From NCBI RefSeq assembly GCF_036898095.1, contig NC_090757.1, positions 62,779,089-62,843,088 of the forward strand: 64,000 nt of DNA. The letters run 5' to 3'. The stretch is from Palaemon carinicauda (Eukaryota; Arthropoda; Malacostraca; Decapoda; Palaemonidae). The position numbers and the translations under genes were made by a program. Positions within the stretch are counted from its first letter, which is position 1. Each line of letters begins with the position of its first letter. This document shows, one piece after another, positions 54,856 through 64,000 of the stretch. The notes under the pieces were generated by a model. The model worked only from the letters and a program-made list of their open reading frames with translations. It did no database searches and was not told the DNA's origin.

Positions 54856-55400
54856 GTCACGACTCGAGTCGTGAACTGGCGTGAACTTGTCGTGAACTGG
54901 AGTGAACTCGTCGTGAACCTGTCGTGACATCGTGGCATGTCGTGGCGAGAAGTTTGAAATGTTCAAAATTTTGGTCACGACAAAATTTTCGTGAACTATG
55001 CGCGAACTGTTCATGAACGCGTCGTGAACTCGTCGGGACGATGCGGGAGGATGCGTGCCAGTGCGTGGCAATGCGTGCCATACCACGACTGTCACGAACT
55101 GCCACGAATAGTTCACGAACAGTTCACATCGAGTTCACGAGTAATTGACGCCATGTTCAAGAATATGAGTGCATCGCAGCGTGGCTGCGCCTTCCCACTG
55201 ACATGGTCCCGTGTACTTCACGCATTGATGGCACGAGCAGTTCACGACTAGTTTACACACTTCACGAACAGTTTGCGCATGGCATGAGGAGTTCACGACC
55301 AGTTCACGACCAGTTTACGACCAGTTTACGACCAGTTCACGCCAGTTCACGACCAGTTCACGCCAGTTCACGACCAGTTCACGCTAGTTCACGACTACTC
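54856..55400. repeat. Left subterminal repeats of Harbinger
   Basis: GTGAACTCGTCGTGAAC words are in one orientation to about 55080. The inverse GTTCACGACCAGTTCACG dominates 55080-55400, with a compact tandem array of 11-12-bp units at 55290-55400. These are plausible transposase or MADF-protein binding sites. Confidence 0.75.
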
Positions 55401-55426
55401 CGCGACAGTGCGCTCGCGTCGGTGTT

Positions 55427-55491
55427 GGGGGTATATATAGAGCTTCGAGGACACTGCTCGCCATTCCAGAGCTCGCCAGCGAAGAGACAAC
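55427..55491 (+). promoter_or_regulatory. TATA promoter and leader of the MADF gene
   Basis: GGGTATATATAGAGC lies about 60 bases before the ATG. The leader ends GAAGAGACAAC directly before ATG. A matching arrangement precedes the transposase at the other end. Confidence 0.65.
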
Positions 55492-56229
55492 ATGCCTAAA
55501 AAGCTGAGAAAAGGAAGGGGGAGAAGGCCAGAAGCCAACAGGCTAGAGGCAGAGACCGCTGATAGAGATAATTCTCCTCACTCATCAATATCAAGTCTCG
55601 ATCTCGTGATCCCGGAGACACAGCAGGATATAAGCCAGAGACAGCCATCCAGTGAGGACGAGATGAAGCAGAAGAAGCGGGTCCGGATGTCAAAGAAAGA
55701 AATCCCTGACTACCACTGGACAGAAGAGGCAAAGACTAGGTTGACCGACCTTGTGAAGGAGAACCCCATGCTGTTTGACAAGAAGCACAAGGAGTGGATC
55801 AACGTGGTAGCCAAGAACAGCCGGTGGGAACAACTTGGAGGGCGGCTGGAGCCTCCTGCCACTGGTGCCCAATGCAAGAAGCGTTACGAGAACTTGAGGA
55901 CCAGGGTGGGGAAGGTTATGAAGAAGAAGAAGAAGAGTGGAGCTGGCCAGCCGCAAAGGAGTGCTCGTGAGGACCAGATCATGGAGACATGGTCTTTCCT
56001 CATACAACACATCGTCCGGGGAGAGACAGTCCCCAGTGAGCAGTTTGCTGGCTCAGAGTCAGGTGCAGTGACGGTCAGCGACGGAGACGATGATGAAGTG
56101 AGGTCCACAGGTTCCCACAGCCAAGCATCTACTAGCACCTGGAAGGACAAGGGCAAGGGGAAGCGGTCCAGCCCAACAACAGACACCACACCCAGCGACA
56201 CCTGGGTGTCCCACAAGGACATCAGTACT
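55492..56229 (+). CDS. Harbinger MADF-domain protein, exon 1
   Basis: 246 codons. After a basic, Ser-rich start there is a MADF/Myb-SANT-like domain at about 75-150: WTEEAKTRLTDLVKENPMLF, KKHKEWINVV, RWEQLGGRL, CKKRYENLRTRV. The continuous frame runs on to 56298, but a donor-like ACT|GTAGTG at 56229/56230 joins in phase 0 to the exon at 56365, which extends the protein. Such accessory proteins are known to help the Harbinger nuclease bind DNA and enter the nucleus. Confidence 0.8.
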
Positions 56230-56364
56230 GTAGTGGAAAATATGAGAATCCCAATGTCTACATGTAGATTGTATTCCAGTTTCATCCATTGTTTTTGACA
56301 TAGAATGTGCAATATGTTGCATTGAAATGCTGTACTAAATTGTAACAATGTTTGTATGTTTCAG

Positions 56365-56769
56365 ATCATGTCCAAAGCAGATTCCTTGGGGACCTTGTTC
56401 ACCGGCCAGCACAAGATCGTTCACGATTTTTCGTGCCTGCTGGAAGGCCACATGCATGCCATCCCAGAGGACTACTGGCATGAATTCCAGATAGACTGCC
56501 TCAACCTTGTACACCGCTACAGGCAGCGGTGTCAGGTCTTCCAGCAGCCACATCAACAACCAATCATGATGACCTGGCCAGGCCCACAACAGCAGCAACC
56601 TTGGCAGCCCCCTCAGCAGCCGCATTTCTGGCATCCACCTCAACCAGCAACCTTGCAGGCACTGCCAGAGCAGCAGCAGCAGCATTGTCCAGCCAGTCAT
56701 CCATCCTGGATGCCGCCCCAGTCACCACAGTATTCAGGCCAGTCTTCCTGGCTCCGTACCACAGAGTGA
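56365..56769 (+). CDS. Harbinger MADF-domain protein, exon 2
   Basis: The acceptor TGTATGTTTCAG precedes 56365. The exon reads IMSKADSLGTLFTGQHKIVH, then YWHEFQIDCLNLVHRYRQRC, then a Gln/Pro/His-rich tail, ending at TGA 56767-56769. The same frame stays open after this stop to 57087 (Pro/Ser-rich), so the TGA may be a recent nonsense change or the true end. The total would be 380 residues with the stop as end. Confidence 0.65.
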   Translation: MMSKADSLGTLFTGQHKIVHDFSCLLEGHMHAIPEDYWHEFQIDCLNLVHRYRQRCQVFQQPHQQPIMMTWPGPQQQQPWQPPQQPHFWHPPQPATLQALPEQQQQHCPASHPSWMPPQSPQYSGQSSWLRTTE

Positions 56770-57087
56770 CAACCAAGGATGCCACCTCCACCGTCAGCCA
56801 CCCTTGTCCAGGTTCCTTCACCATCAACTTCATTATCGTCACCCACCCTTGTCCAGGCTCCTTCACCAACACCTTCATTGTCATCGCTGTCAGCCACATT
56901 CAAGACACCTCTGACACCACTCAGCTTCCCGGTCCTGACCCTGGGGTCCATCGAGAGTAACCTAGAAGAGGGCATGTCACCCTCACCCCTCTACACCTCC
57001 AAGGAACTCAACACCCCACCAGTCCAGGAGGCATCCCCACGCAGCGGTAAAACTATCAGCAAGGACACTGACAGAGATGAGATGTGA
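56770..57087 (+). other. Same-frame continuation after the MADF-gene stop
   Basis: The frame of exon 2 continues for about 105 codons: PPPPSATLVQVPSPSTSL, ESNLEEGMSPSPLY. It could be a lost C-terminus or chance low-complexity sequence. Confidence 0.4.
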
Positions 57088-57102
57088 CACTTGTAAATAT
57101 TT

Positions 57103-57310
57103 GTAAATAATTGGACTGTGATACTTGTACATATTTGATGTTTGCTGTTTTAATGTAAATAAAATGCTTTCTTATTTCAAAACAATTGTAAATAATTGGA
57201 CTGTGATACTTGTACATATTTGATGTCTGCTGTTAAAATGCTTTCTTATTTAAAAAAATAAAGGGCAACAAAAAAATACACACAAAAAAGATACGTTTCT
57301 TTTATTTAAA
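57103..57310. terminator. Convergent polyadenylation region with tandem duplication
   Basis: A ~78-bp unit (AATTGGACTGTGATACTTGT, then ACATATTTGATGT, then TGCTTTCTTATTT) is repeated at 57103-57180 and 57181-57258. AATAAA signals occur on the plus strand near 57158 and 57258, and on the minus strand near 57302, serving the two converging genes. Confidence 0.6.
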
Positions 57311-57577
57311 AAATGGAACAACTCTGGATGCAGCTCATGGAGCTACTACAATTCTCTCTTGCCAAGGGACAGCACCAGCAGGGGACATGTAGTAATGTGA
57401 AAGGTAGTCTCGCTGATCCTTTGCATCCTTCTGGGTATGATGGCCATTTAGAGGCACCAGCCCCTGCAGGTGTTGCTCAGTCCTCCATCCACCAGGGATC
57501 AGATCATGTGTGTCCGGATCTTCGTAGTGGGTATCTGATGAGGATGAGGTGTTGCAGGACACAGGCACACATGGTGA

Positions 57578-58627
57578 TCAGGTTGATGGTGTTGGGGACT
57601 GCTGCATCGTTGTGTAGAAGCAATGGAACCTTTGACTTAAAATTCCAAAGGCATTCTCAACGACACGTCGGGCACGAGACAACCTGTAGCTATATATGCG
57701 TTCTCGTAGGACTTGTGACCGATGGGAGAATGGTTTCATCCTCCAGGTTCGGAGAGCAAAGGCGTCATCCCCTACGAAGTGATAGGGCACTGGGTGGTCA
57801 TCATTAGGGAGTGGTTCTGGTTGAGGCACTCCAGCTCTGTTGTCTTCTACAGCATCATGCTGGGTACAGTTGCTCCATGTTCCTCCATCCGACGCACCAC
57901 CCTCTGCCCCAACATCCACATAGAGGAACTTGTAGGTAGCATCTGCCACTACCATCAGTACAATGCTGTGGAAGCCCTTGTAGTTGTAGTAGTAAGAGCC
58001 AGCATTGTGTGGCTTCTTTAAGGCAATGTGCTTTCCATCCACAGCCCCCAGACAGTTGTGGTAATTCCATCTGGAGCTGAACCTGGCTGCAACTTCCTTC
58101 CAGTCCTCTTCAGTTTTGGGGCAGCGCAGCACTTCGTCCTTGTAGACCGCGATGATGGCTTTACACACCTCAGGTATGAACTTGCAGATGGTACTTGCTT
58201 CAACCCTGAAGCTGTCCTGCAGACTTTGATAGGAATTTCCAGTGGCTAAAAAGCGGAAGGTGGCAGCCAGCTTGAGTCCAACTTGAAGCGGTTCCCTCAT
58301 GAAGGTGGACTGCTTCTGCAGGTGAGGGATTAACTTCTCAACCATCTCTTGGAACAGGTCAGGTGTGATTATGAGGTAATTTTTGTAGCCCCTTTGATCT
58401 TCCTTGTGGAGTTCAGTCAGTAGACTGTCATACTGTCCAAACTCGTGCCTTCTGGTTAACCATTCCCTGACCCACACTTTCCTTTGTATCTTTCTTCGAG
58501 GTGGGGTTGCCTTTTGTTTCTCTTCTTCCTCTGCCAGCCTTTTCTGCTGCTCTCCAACAATGGCTAGAGCAGCTGCCAGGTATAGGTATCTTCTCCTCTT
58601 TGCAATGGTGTCTCTGACAGTAAGCAT
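57578..58627 (-). CDS. HARBI1-like DDE transposase
   Basis: The open frame reaches 58759, but the ATG at 58627 is chosen because the TATA-like sequence (58681-58690) and a leader ending GAAGAGACAACA lie just before it, mirroring the MADF gene. This gives 349 residues. N-terminal helical region to ~150 (YQSLQDSFRVEASTICKFIP); DDE_4 nuclease core with D197 (LGAVDGKHI), D287 (FVGDDAF) and E324 (RRVVENAFGIL). The GAEGGASDGGTW loop is typical of the family. No internal stop, so it may be functional. Confidence 0.88.
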   Translation of the reverse strand: MLTVRDTIAKRRRYLYLAAALAIVGEQQKRLAEEEEKQKATPPRRKIQRKVWVREWLTRRHEFGQYDSLLTELHKEDQRGYKNYLIITPDLFQEMVEKLIPHLQKQSTFMREPLQVGLKLAATFRFLATGNSYQSLQDSFRVEASTICKFIPEVCKAIIAVYKDEVLRCPKTEEDWKEVAARFSSRWNYHNCLGAVDGKHIALKKPHNAGSYYYNYKGFHSIVLMVVADATYKFLYVDVGAEGGASDGGTWSNCTQHDAVEDNRAGVPQPEPLPNDDHPVPYHFVGDDAFALRTWRMKPFSHRSQVLRERIYSYRLSRARRVVENAFGILSQRFHCFYTTMQQSPTPST

Positions 58628-58690
58628 TGTTGTCTCTTCCACAGCCAATCCAAGAATGTCCTCGGGTTGGAGAAGCCCCGTTTTTATATG
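58628..58690 (-). promoter_or_regulatory. TATA promoter and leader of the transposase gene
   Basis: On the minus strand CCATATAAAAACGGGGCTTC is followed by CGAGGACATT and GTGGAAGAGACAACA before ATG. The order GCTTC, CGAGGACA, GAAGAGACAAC is shared with the MADF-gene leader. Confidence 0.65.
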
Positions 58691-58699
58691 GCGTGGCCA

Positions 58700-58955
58700 A
58701 GTCGGCACGACACCATCCGCATTGCGTGAACTCGTCGTGCCAATGCGGGAAGTGCGCAAACTATGCGTGAACTCGTCTTAAACTCGTCGTGCCAGTTCGT
58801 GTCAATGTGAACACGAACGGGCACGCATTCGTGAACTATTCGTGAACTATGCGTGAACTCGTCGTGAACAATGCGGGAACCTCCCAGTTCGTGCCACAAA
58901 ATGTAACAAATTGCCGCGACAAATTCGTGGCAAAAAGTCGTGCAAGTGTCAGCCT
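58700..58955. repeat. Right subterminal repeats and TIR of Harbinger
   Basis: CGTGAACTCGTC and GTGAACTATGCGTGAACTCG words recur to about 58870. The terminal repeat occupies about 58921-58955. Confidence 0.75.
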
Positions 58956-59263
58956 GGCTTAACTCTGCTGCAAAAACATGGAGATTTCTGTACGCACAAA
59001 GAGTATTATTGCTCAACTGTCCTTTTATTTTAACAGGGACTAAAGTACAGTATTTGGAATGTTTTCATAGCACAAAAATGGCTATTATATTATGTAGGCT
59101 AATGAATTTCTGGTGAGAAAAAATTCATAAAACATAAATAATCATATCACATATTCTATCTTCATGGCATTTAGGATTTTCCTTCCATCTTACTCTAAAG
59201 CATGCAAAATATTATCAAAATCATAACTTTTAGAGTATAAATTGAGCTCACATTTAGACATAC
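58956..59263. other. Spacer and start of the large putative host intron
   Basis: No element recognised. Bases 59190-59263 would be coding only if the donor at 59263 is not used: the frame then ends at TAA 59190-59192. Confidence 0.4.
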
Positions 59264-59417
59264 CGATACCATCTGCTCCTGCTTCTCCCATAGGTAAAGT
59301 TTCTTCATTAGTAACATTGATAATTTTTGTTGGTTCAGAAGTATCTTCCATATTATGAAGATGTATTTTATTTGAGCTGACTGAACTGGAAAGACTTTCT
59401 TCCCCACCACCTGCCTC
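59264..59417 (-). CDS. Putative host-gene exon (upstream of the three)
   Basis: The acceptor TTTTTTTTCAG precedes 59417 and the donor ATCG|GTATGT follows 59264. The 154-base exon reads EAGGGEESLSSSVSSNKIHL, then EPTKIINVTNEETLPMGEAG, leaving one base that is completed by the exon at 30503. It is acidic and Ser-rich. If the donor is skipped the frame continues 24 codons (GMSKCELNLYSKSYDFDNIL) to a stop, so an alternative 3' end is possible. Protein not recognised; the upstream exons must lie beyond 59.4 kb and were not found with certainty. Confidence 0.6.
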
Positions 59418-60020
59418 CTGAAAAAAAATTAAAATACTTGAAAATCAATTTTTGCCAATAGAAAATCTGATAAAACTAGTTACAATACATACCCACATAC
59501 AGTATCTTCTACTCTCCCATAGCTCACAACTTTACAGTTTTTTTGTTCTGTTTTTGGTAAATTAAGACTATGCTGTGCTTACAAAACTCAAGCCAGATAT
59601 AAAAGTTACTTAAATTTCTAAATTATGAAAATTTAGATAGTGATAACTTTGATAGAGCTGTATCGACATCTAAATAAACATACAGAAAATATTTTACCTA
59701 AAAATTTTCCTTACATGCAAAATAAATACTGTACTTTTCTTTTTATACAATATTCACCAAGCCCAATCTACAGCTCATGCACATGTTCCTAAGAGTAAGA
59801 AGACAAACTTATGAGTCTGACTCTTACCTCGCATGATTAAATGAGGAATACTGGCTGCTTGAAGGACCTGGTGGTTTGGTCCTTCTCTCCAGACTACCCC
59901 TGCAGGGGTTATGAATGCACCAAGTACCCCACATGAATGTTATACTGCTTGGATTTGTTTCAGATAGTGTTTAATGAACACTATGCCCAGTCTAAACTAA
60001 ATTGAATGTTAGTGTAGTAG
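59418..60020. other. AT-rich spacer
   Basis: No feature supported. A possible minus-strand donor at 59828 was examined and rejected because phases did not match. Confidence 0.4.
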
Positions 60021-61260
60021 CAATTTTTCTCACATTGTGGTTTTTATGGATGGAGACAGGATCAGCTTTTTAAATAAGGTGGTCATTAAGTTAGCCTCTA
60101 TTAAAGGGGCTTGTTGCCAGGTGTTTTAAACAGATCAGTATCTTCTGAAGATGTGGATCTATGTAAATATAATTTTAAGGACTAAACCAGACAGAGGTTG
60201 CCATCTTCAGACCCAAAAGCCGAGATATAAAGTGGATCCCGTCTATCAAGAGGCTTTTCATTTTGGTTAGAAAAAGAAAATCCAAATTCAGGATTACAAG
60301 ATGACCTGGGATATCGTAATGAATTTCTGATAAAAGGCAGCCAGTTCACCAACTCTTGCACCTGAAGATAAGGCTGTTAAAAATGTAGCTATTTGTAATG
60401 GTTCTTTAAGAGGAATTGTGGAGTTATCAAATCCAACCAAAAAACTCAAGAACTCTAGGACCAAGAAACCACAGGAGTTGGAAGAGATGGTCTATGCTAT
60501 GCAAAAGACTTGGTAATCCTATGAAACATGTCCAAGTCAAGATCCACATCAAAGACATGCTTGAGAGGTTCTGTTAAGACATAATTATATGACCGTATAG
60601 TTAATTGCTGGAGCTTCCTATCCTCAAAGAGGTGGACCAAAAGGGAAGCAGAGAAGTCCAGGGTAACTGACGACTAACTCCATACAAATGCCATCCATGT
60701 CTTCCACGCACACACTGGTATTGTCTTGAGCATGAGGACCTCTTACAGCTTATCAAAAAAGTCAAATTGAGAGCTGAAAAATCTTTCCCAAAAATACCCG
60801 AGAGAAAATGAAGAATTTAAGTTCTTGGTCAGAAAGGAGAAAGAGAAGGTAGACTGCCTTCCTACTTTCTGATACAGCTGTGCAAACCAAAGCAGGTGAA
60901 TTCTTGTGGCAGATGCTGAAGCAGTGGATGCCATGGGCTGTTGGGCCAAAATGGTGCTATAGTACAGCTGTCCCTGAAAAACCCTGAAGGATATTCAAAG
61001 CTTATAAAATCAAATTGTCAGAGAACCAGATAGATCACAAATCATCTGTTCCAATATAAATTCAAAGCCTTCTTGCCACTGCTTGAGAGTTCACTTTTGG
61101 AACTACATATAGCAGAAGTTTGTGGTTCTCTTTCGTAGTGAACAGGGCTATTTGGAGATCTGGAAATAGTTCAAAACCTCCTGAAAATAACTTCGGTCCA
61201 GCGTCCATTCCATATGCAGAAATTGAGTAACAGCACTCCTAATATCATGACCCCTAACTT
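60020..61260 (-). pseudogene. Old DIRS-E-type relic (YR and MT pieces)
   Basis: On the minus strand, ATFLTALSSGARVGELAAF (about 60400-60330) matches LFLTAMASGARISELAAL of DIRS-E recombinase, and LDFLFLTKMKS matches its FLAKNEDPQ region. At 61200-60900 the order RW-T, Y-x8-CYM, FRVFQGQLYY corresponds to the MT-like part of DIRS-E pol. Decay is heavy and no terminal repeats were recognised. Confidence 0.55.
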
Positions 61261-61499
61261 CCAAGTGCAACACAGCATGAATTCAGTCACTAAACCTTTA
61301 ATAAGAAAGGTCAGAGGATTATTCATAAGGGCAATCTAACCCTACAAAATAAATATGGGACTTTTTCCTAATGCCATCAACTGTGTCTAGATAAACCTTA
61401 ACCATCTTAATTGAACACAAAATTCTACAATCTGAATTCATACTCAGTTTTGAACATAATGTTGAAATACAGAAAAAACTGGGTAAAAATCTTGTCTTA

Positions 61500-61725
61500 A
61501 AATCTGAGCCTTCCTTAGAAGCTGGTAAACTCAAAGTCCAGCCACATTGAGTCCACAGCAATAGAAAGAAGAGTAACCTGGAGCCTCCCAAGGAAGCTGG
61601 TAACCCAAAGACCCTGCTATAGTCAAATCCAAAGGACTGGTAGGAAGAGCTCCCCCTGAAGCTTTCTTTGGAAGCTGGTAACACAAAGACCCAGCCACAG
61701 CTGAATAAGCAGGCTGGACCAGAAA
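61500..61725. repeat. Three ~80-bp tandem units
   Basis: GAAGCTGGTAACNCAAAGAC occurs at about 61518, 61595 and 61670, each time with CCTGAAGC/CCTTAGAAGC-like sequence before and CCAGCCACA-like sequence after. Confidence 0.65.
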
Positions 61726-61729
61726 GGAA

Positions 61730-62560
61730 GCAGATGGTAGGTCAACACTACCTGGATGGGCCACACATTATTCAAGCTATAGGCAAAGAAAAAAAAGATG
61801 ATACAGATAAGGTAGTGTTGCTTTCTGATACAAAGGCGTAAAAAAAGGCTACTTGTCATACTACAATACAAAGTGATGGAGAAAACCCTGAAACTGGCAA
61901 AGGATGGGCATTACCTGGATATGAGTTATCAGTACTGTATTCCCCACAAATTATAATATAAAAAAGACAATGCTGAAATGAAATGATGATCTAAGTAGGA
62001 GTAAGTGACTTAAATGCTTTCCAGCAACCAAGAAGTTTTAAGATAATTGCAAGATCTAGGGAAATTGCCACTGTAGACTCAGTGGTCCATAAGACAAACA
62101 AACAGGGCTTCCATCAATCGTCTTTTTCCTAACGAATGGTAATGGTGTTTGAACCATACAAAGACCAAGAATACAGTACAGGATATTAAATTTGAAGCAT
62201 TCACAGTACTAAGGGACTCTGGAGCTCCAGGTGTTATTTATTTCTTATTGCTTCAATGTCTTCTCAAAATCATTCTTCTTTTCACATTAAAAACGGTACT
62301 TGGATATACATACTGTACACCCTAAAACTTTTTTTAATTCGTTCATAAATTGCAGAGACATGAGTGTTTGAAAGTTGACAATTTTCAAATGCGTTTCTCT
62401 TTTTATTTTGTTTTTCCTACTCAGCCCCTGGAGACCCTTATATTTTGAACCCCTACTTGTAGTACAGGTAGTCGTGGATGACTGTTTGACTTTACAACCA
62501 CTTTTTTACTGTGATAACGTCACAAGTATGTCGGAAATAGTACACTATAGTACTAGGACA
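61730..62560. other. Unassigned AT-rich sequence
   Basis: Nothing recognised. Confidence 0.4.
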
Positions 62561-63350
62561 AATATTTTCTTATAAATAATCTATTTTCTTTTATAAAACT
62601 GAATGAATTTCCCTTGGTAATTTAGTATTTTCTTTTATTAATAATATACAGTATCCATCTTAAATAAAAAATACATTAGGAAAAGTTTTAATATCTGTTG
62701 AGTTCATATCATATGCCTGGTGACGTCATATTTCCGGTAGAAAGCAAAAGTGCAAATAGAGTGATTTCCTTCAAATAGGATAGGCTGACCTTTACTATTA
62801 GTATTCCCATTATCAAAATATTAAGTAACGTTACAAAGTATTTCATTCGTCTCTCTCAGTTGCTATCAGTACTACTATGCGTAAATTTAACTCTACGCTA
62901 GTTTTATTTCATCTCTTATAGTAGATCGATATTTATCTAATGAAAGTACTCTAACAGGGCAAATATTTTCCTAGAAATATATTTTCTTTTACATTATGAA
63001 AATTAAATACTTTTGCTTGGTAAGTTACTATTTTCTTATATTGCTTGCAAAAAAAAAGAAGTGGGTTTTACATATTTCGCAAGTCATTCTTTGTCCAGTT
63101 CACATCACAAGTCCTGTGACGTCATATTTCTGGAAGAAGGCATGATGGCAAATCAAGTGGTTTCCTTTTGGTGAGTTACCGAGTAATCTTATCACTCTCA
63201 TCATCGAAACATTGAGTAACAATACCTATTGTAGCAGTGGTCTGTATCAGTTCTTATGACCACAGTACTCCAGTACTTGGAATAAATTTAAGAAAAGAAG
63301 TAAGTCTGGTGATGTCATATTTCTGGCAAATCGACTGATTTATTGAAAAA
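62560..63350. repeat. ~400-bp direct repeats with GTGACGTCATATTTC
   Basis: GTGACGTCATATTTCCGG near 62720 recurs as GTGACGTCATATTTCTGG near 63117 and GTGATGTCATATTTCTGG near 63310. The flanks (TTGGTAA-TTTAGTATTTTCTT) repeat in step. Bases 62880-63000 resemble the DIRS-B leader repeats. Confidence 0.6.
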
Positions 63351-63364
63351 TAGAATACAACTAG

Positions 63365-63620
63365 AGAGGCACTCAGTAGAGTGCAGACCTTTACCATGGC
63401 AGCTTATTTCATGATCTTTTGCTTGATCTTGACCTTTACCTAGGACTTTTAAAACTGAATCGCTTCCATGTCTCTACATAACAATTAACCTCTGGAAATT
63501 TCACTACTCTATGAGTAAAATTGTGGCCAGGAAGTTGTTCACACACAAACAAATAAACAAACAGACAATCTACAGCAAAACATAACCTTCTCTCCAACTT
63601 CATTGGCGGAGGTAAAAATG
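63365..63620. mobile_element. Interspersed repeat with TTGACCTTTACCTAGGAC core
   Basis: The segment from GAGGCACTCAGTAGAGTGCA through GATCTTGACCTTTACCTAGG and GTGGCCAGGAAGTTGTTCAC to ATTGGCGGAGGTAA has the structure of a repeat family I associate with aquatic arthropods. The class (SINE or LINE tail) is not determined. Confidence 0.5.
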
Positions 63621-64000
63621 CTTTGATGAAACACAAACACAATAATATCTAAAGAAATACAGTCAGCTCCACTTTTGCCAACAGTTAGGTAACAGAGACA
63701 GGCACAAAAAGCACAAATTTGCAAATACTTGCTGTCCTAGGCTGGGTCAACTCAAAACCTGCCAACACAACAACCATTACCTACCTGCAGTTGACTACTG
63801 CACTAGGTAACCCACTGTACAGCACTATATGCTTTTCCTGTGCTTTCTATCATGGTATTTTAGTTCTTACTACTTTTCAGATGTTAATTGTACATTATTA
63901 ACACAACTTTAGTACAAGGTAAAACAAAAAATAAACAAAAAATCACCATTATGACTCATTAAACTAGTCACCACCAAACCAATCTCTGTATACTTTTCAA
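63621..64000. other. Unassigned sequence to window end
   Basis: Nothing recognised. Confidence 0.4.

Larger units (their letters stand above)
54823..58955. mobile_element. PIF/Harbinger DNA transposon
   Basis: Imperfect terminal repeats (CCTGACAATTGCACGAATTT at the left; complement of GGCTGACACTTGCACGACTT at the right) enclose two convergent genes typical of Harbinger: a MADF/Myb-like protein and a DDE nuclease of the HARBI1 type. Subterminal GTGAACTCGTCGTG-type repeats are dense at both ends. A 3-bp TWA target duplication could not be confirmed. Confidence 0.88.

Noticed and set aside
54991..55499. Plus-strand ORFs reading PVHDQFTTS / ASSRPVHA
   Set aside because: Translations of the Harbinger subterminal repeats upstream of the true MADF-protein start.
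58628..58759. N-terminal extension of the transposase ORF
   Set aside because: It covers the TATA box and subterminal repeats; the ATG at 58627 fits the promoter.
59828..59910. Possible upstream host exon with donor GCGAG|GTAAGA
   Set aside because: Its open frames do not join in phase with the exon at 59417, and the sequence looks like part of a repeat.

Overview
This is a eukaryotic, transposon-dominated window, most likely from a decapod crustacean. The reasons are the density of DIRS-type tyrosine-recombinase retrotransposons (a group known to be widespread in Decapoda), a tRNA-derived SINE of a type I associate with decapods, and long GA/CT and AT microsatellites. No rRNA, tRNA gene, operon or CRISPR array is visible. 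Species assignment cannot be made from the sequence alone.

Layout. 1-6.3 kb: a broken 5' gag piece of a DIRS-like element (minus strand) and a repeat-rich non-coding stretch interrupted by a 3.0-kb TA-flanked, Tigger/pogo-like DNA transposon (2254-5268) that contains a ~440-bp near-perfect palindrome. 6.9-9.35 kb: a decayed Ty3/gypsy element with the unusual domain order RNase H, OTU-like, protease, integrase. 9.76-17.41 kb: decayed DIRS-A. 17.89-29.51 kb: DIRS-B, split by a young Ty3/gypsy element (19493-24796) with one intact 1468-aa gag-pol ORF. 31.59-38.36 kb: DIRS-C, apparently intact (gag, RT/RNase H/MT, tyrosine recombinase in overlapping frames). 38.74-39.49 kb: a small TA-flanked MITE. 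39.72-44.46 kb: rearranged DIRS-D. 44.6-46.84 kb: a decayed LINE and a SINE. 47.20-54.79 kb: DIRS-E, nearly complete but with several breaks and a predicted spliceosomal intron in gag. 54.82-58.96 kb: a PIF/Harbinger element with a two-exon MADF-protein gene and a convergent HARBI1-like transposase gene. 60-61.3 kb: an old DIRS-E-like relic. The rest is low-information repeat sequence.

Two larger patterns stand out. First, all five DIRS elements share one terminal plan: long inverted terminal repeats plus, next to the 3' terminal repeat, an internal complementary region that joins the complements of both outer ends, as in the known DIRS-1 circle-junction model. Second, three short minus-strand exons with matching splice phases (59264-59417, 30282-30503, 29936-30135) look like one host gene. 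Its ~28.8-kb intron would be filled by DIRS-C, DIRS-D, DIRS-E, the MITE, the LINEs, the SINE and Harbinger. All retroelements for which orientation can be read, apart from one SINE, lie on the same strand as this host gene.

Within each DIRS element the gene order on the minus strand is gag, RT-RNase H-MT, YR. Gag packages the RNA, RT/RNase H copies it, and the tyrosine recombinase is thought to insert a circular DNA intermediate without target duplication. In Harbinger the MADF/Myb-like protein and the DDE transposase are expected to act together at the terminal and subterminal repeats.
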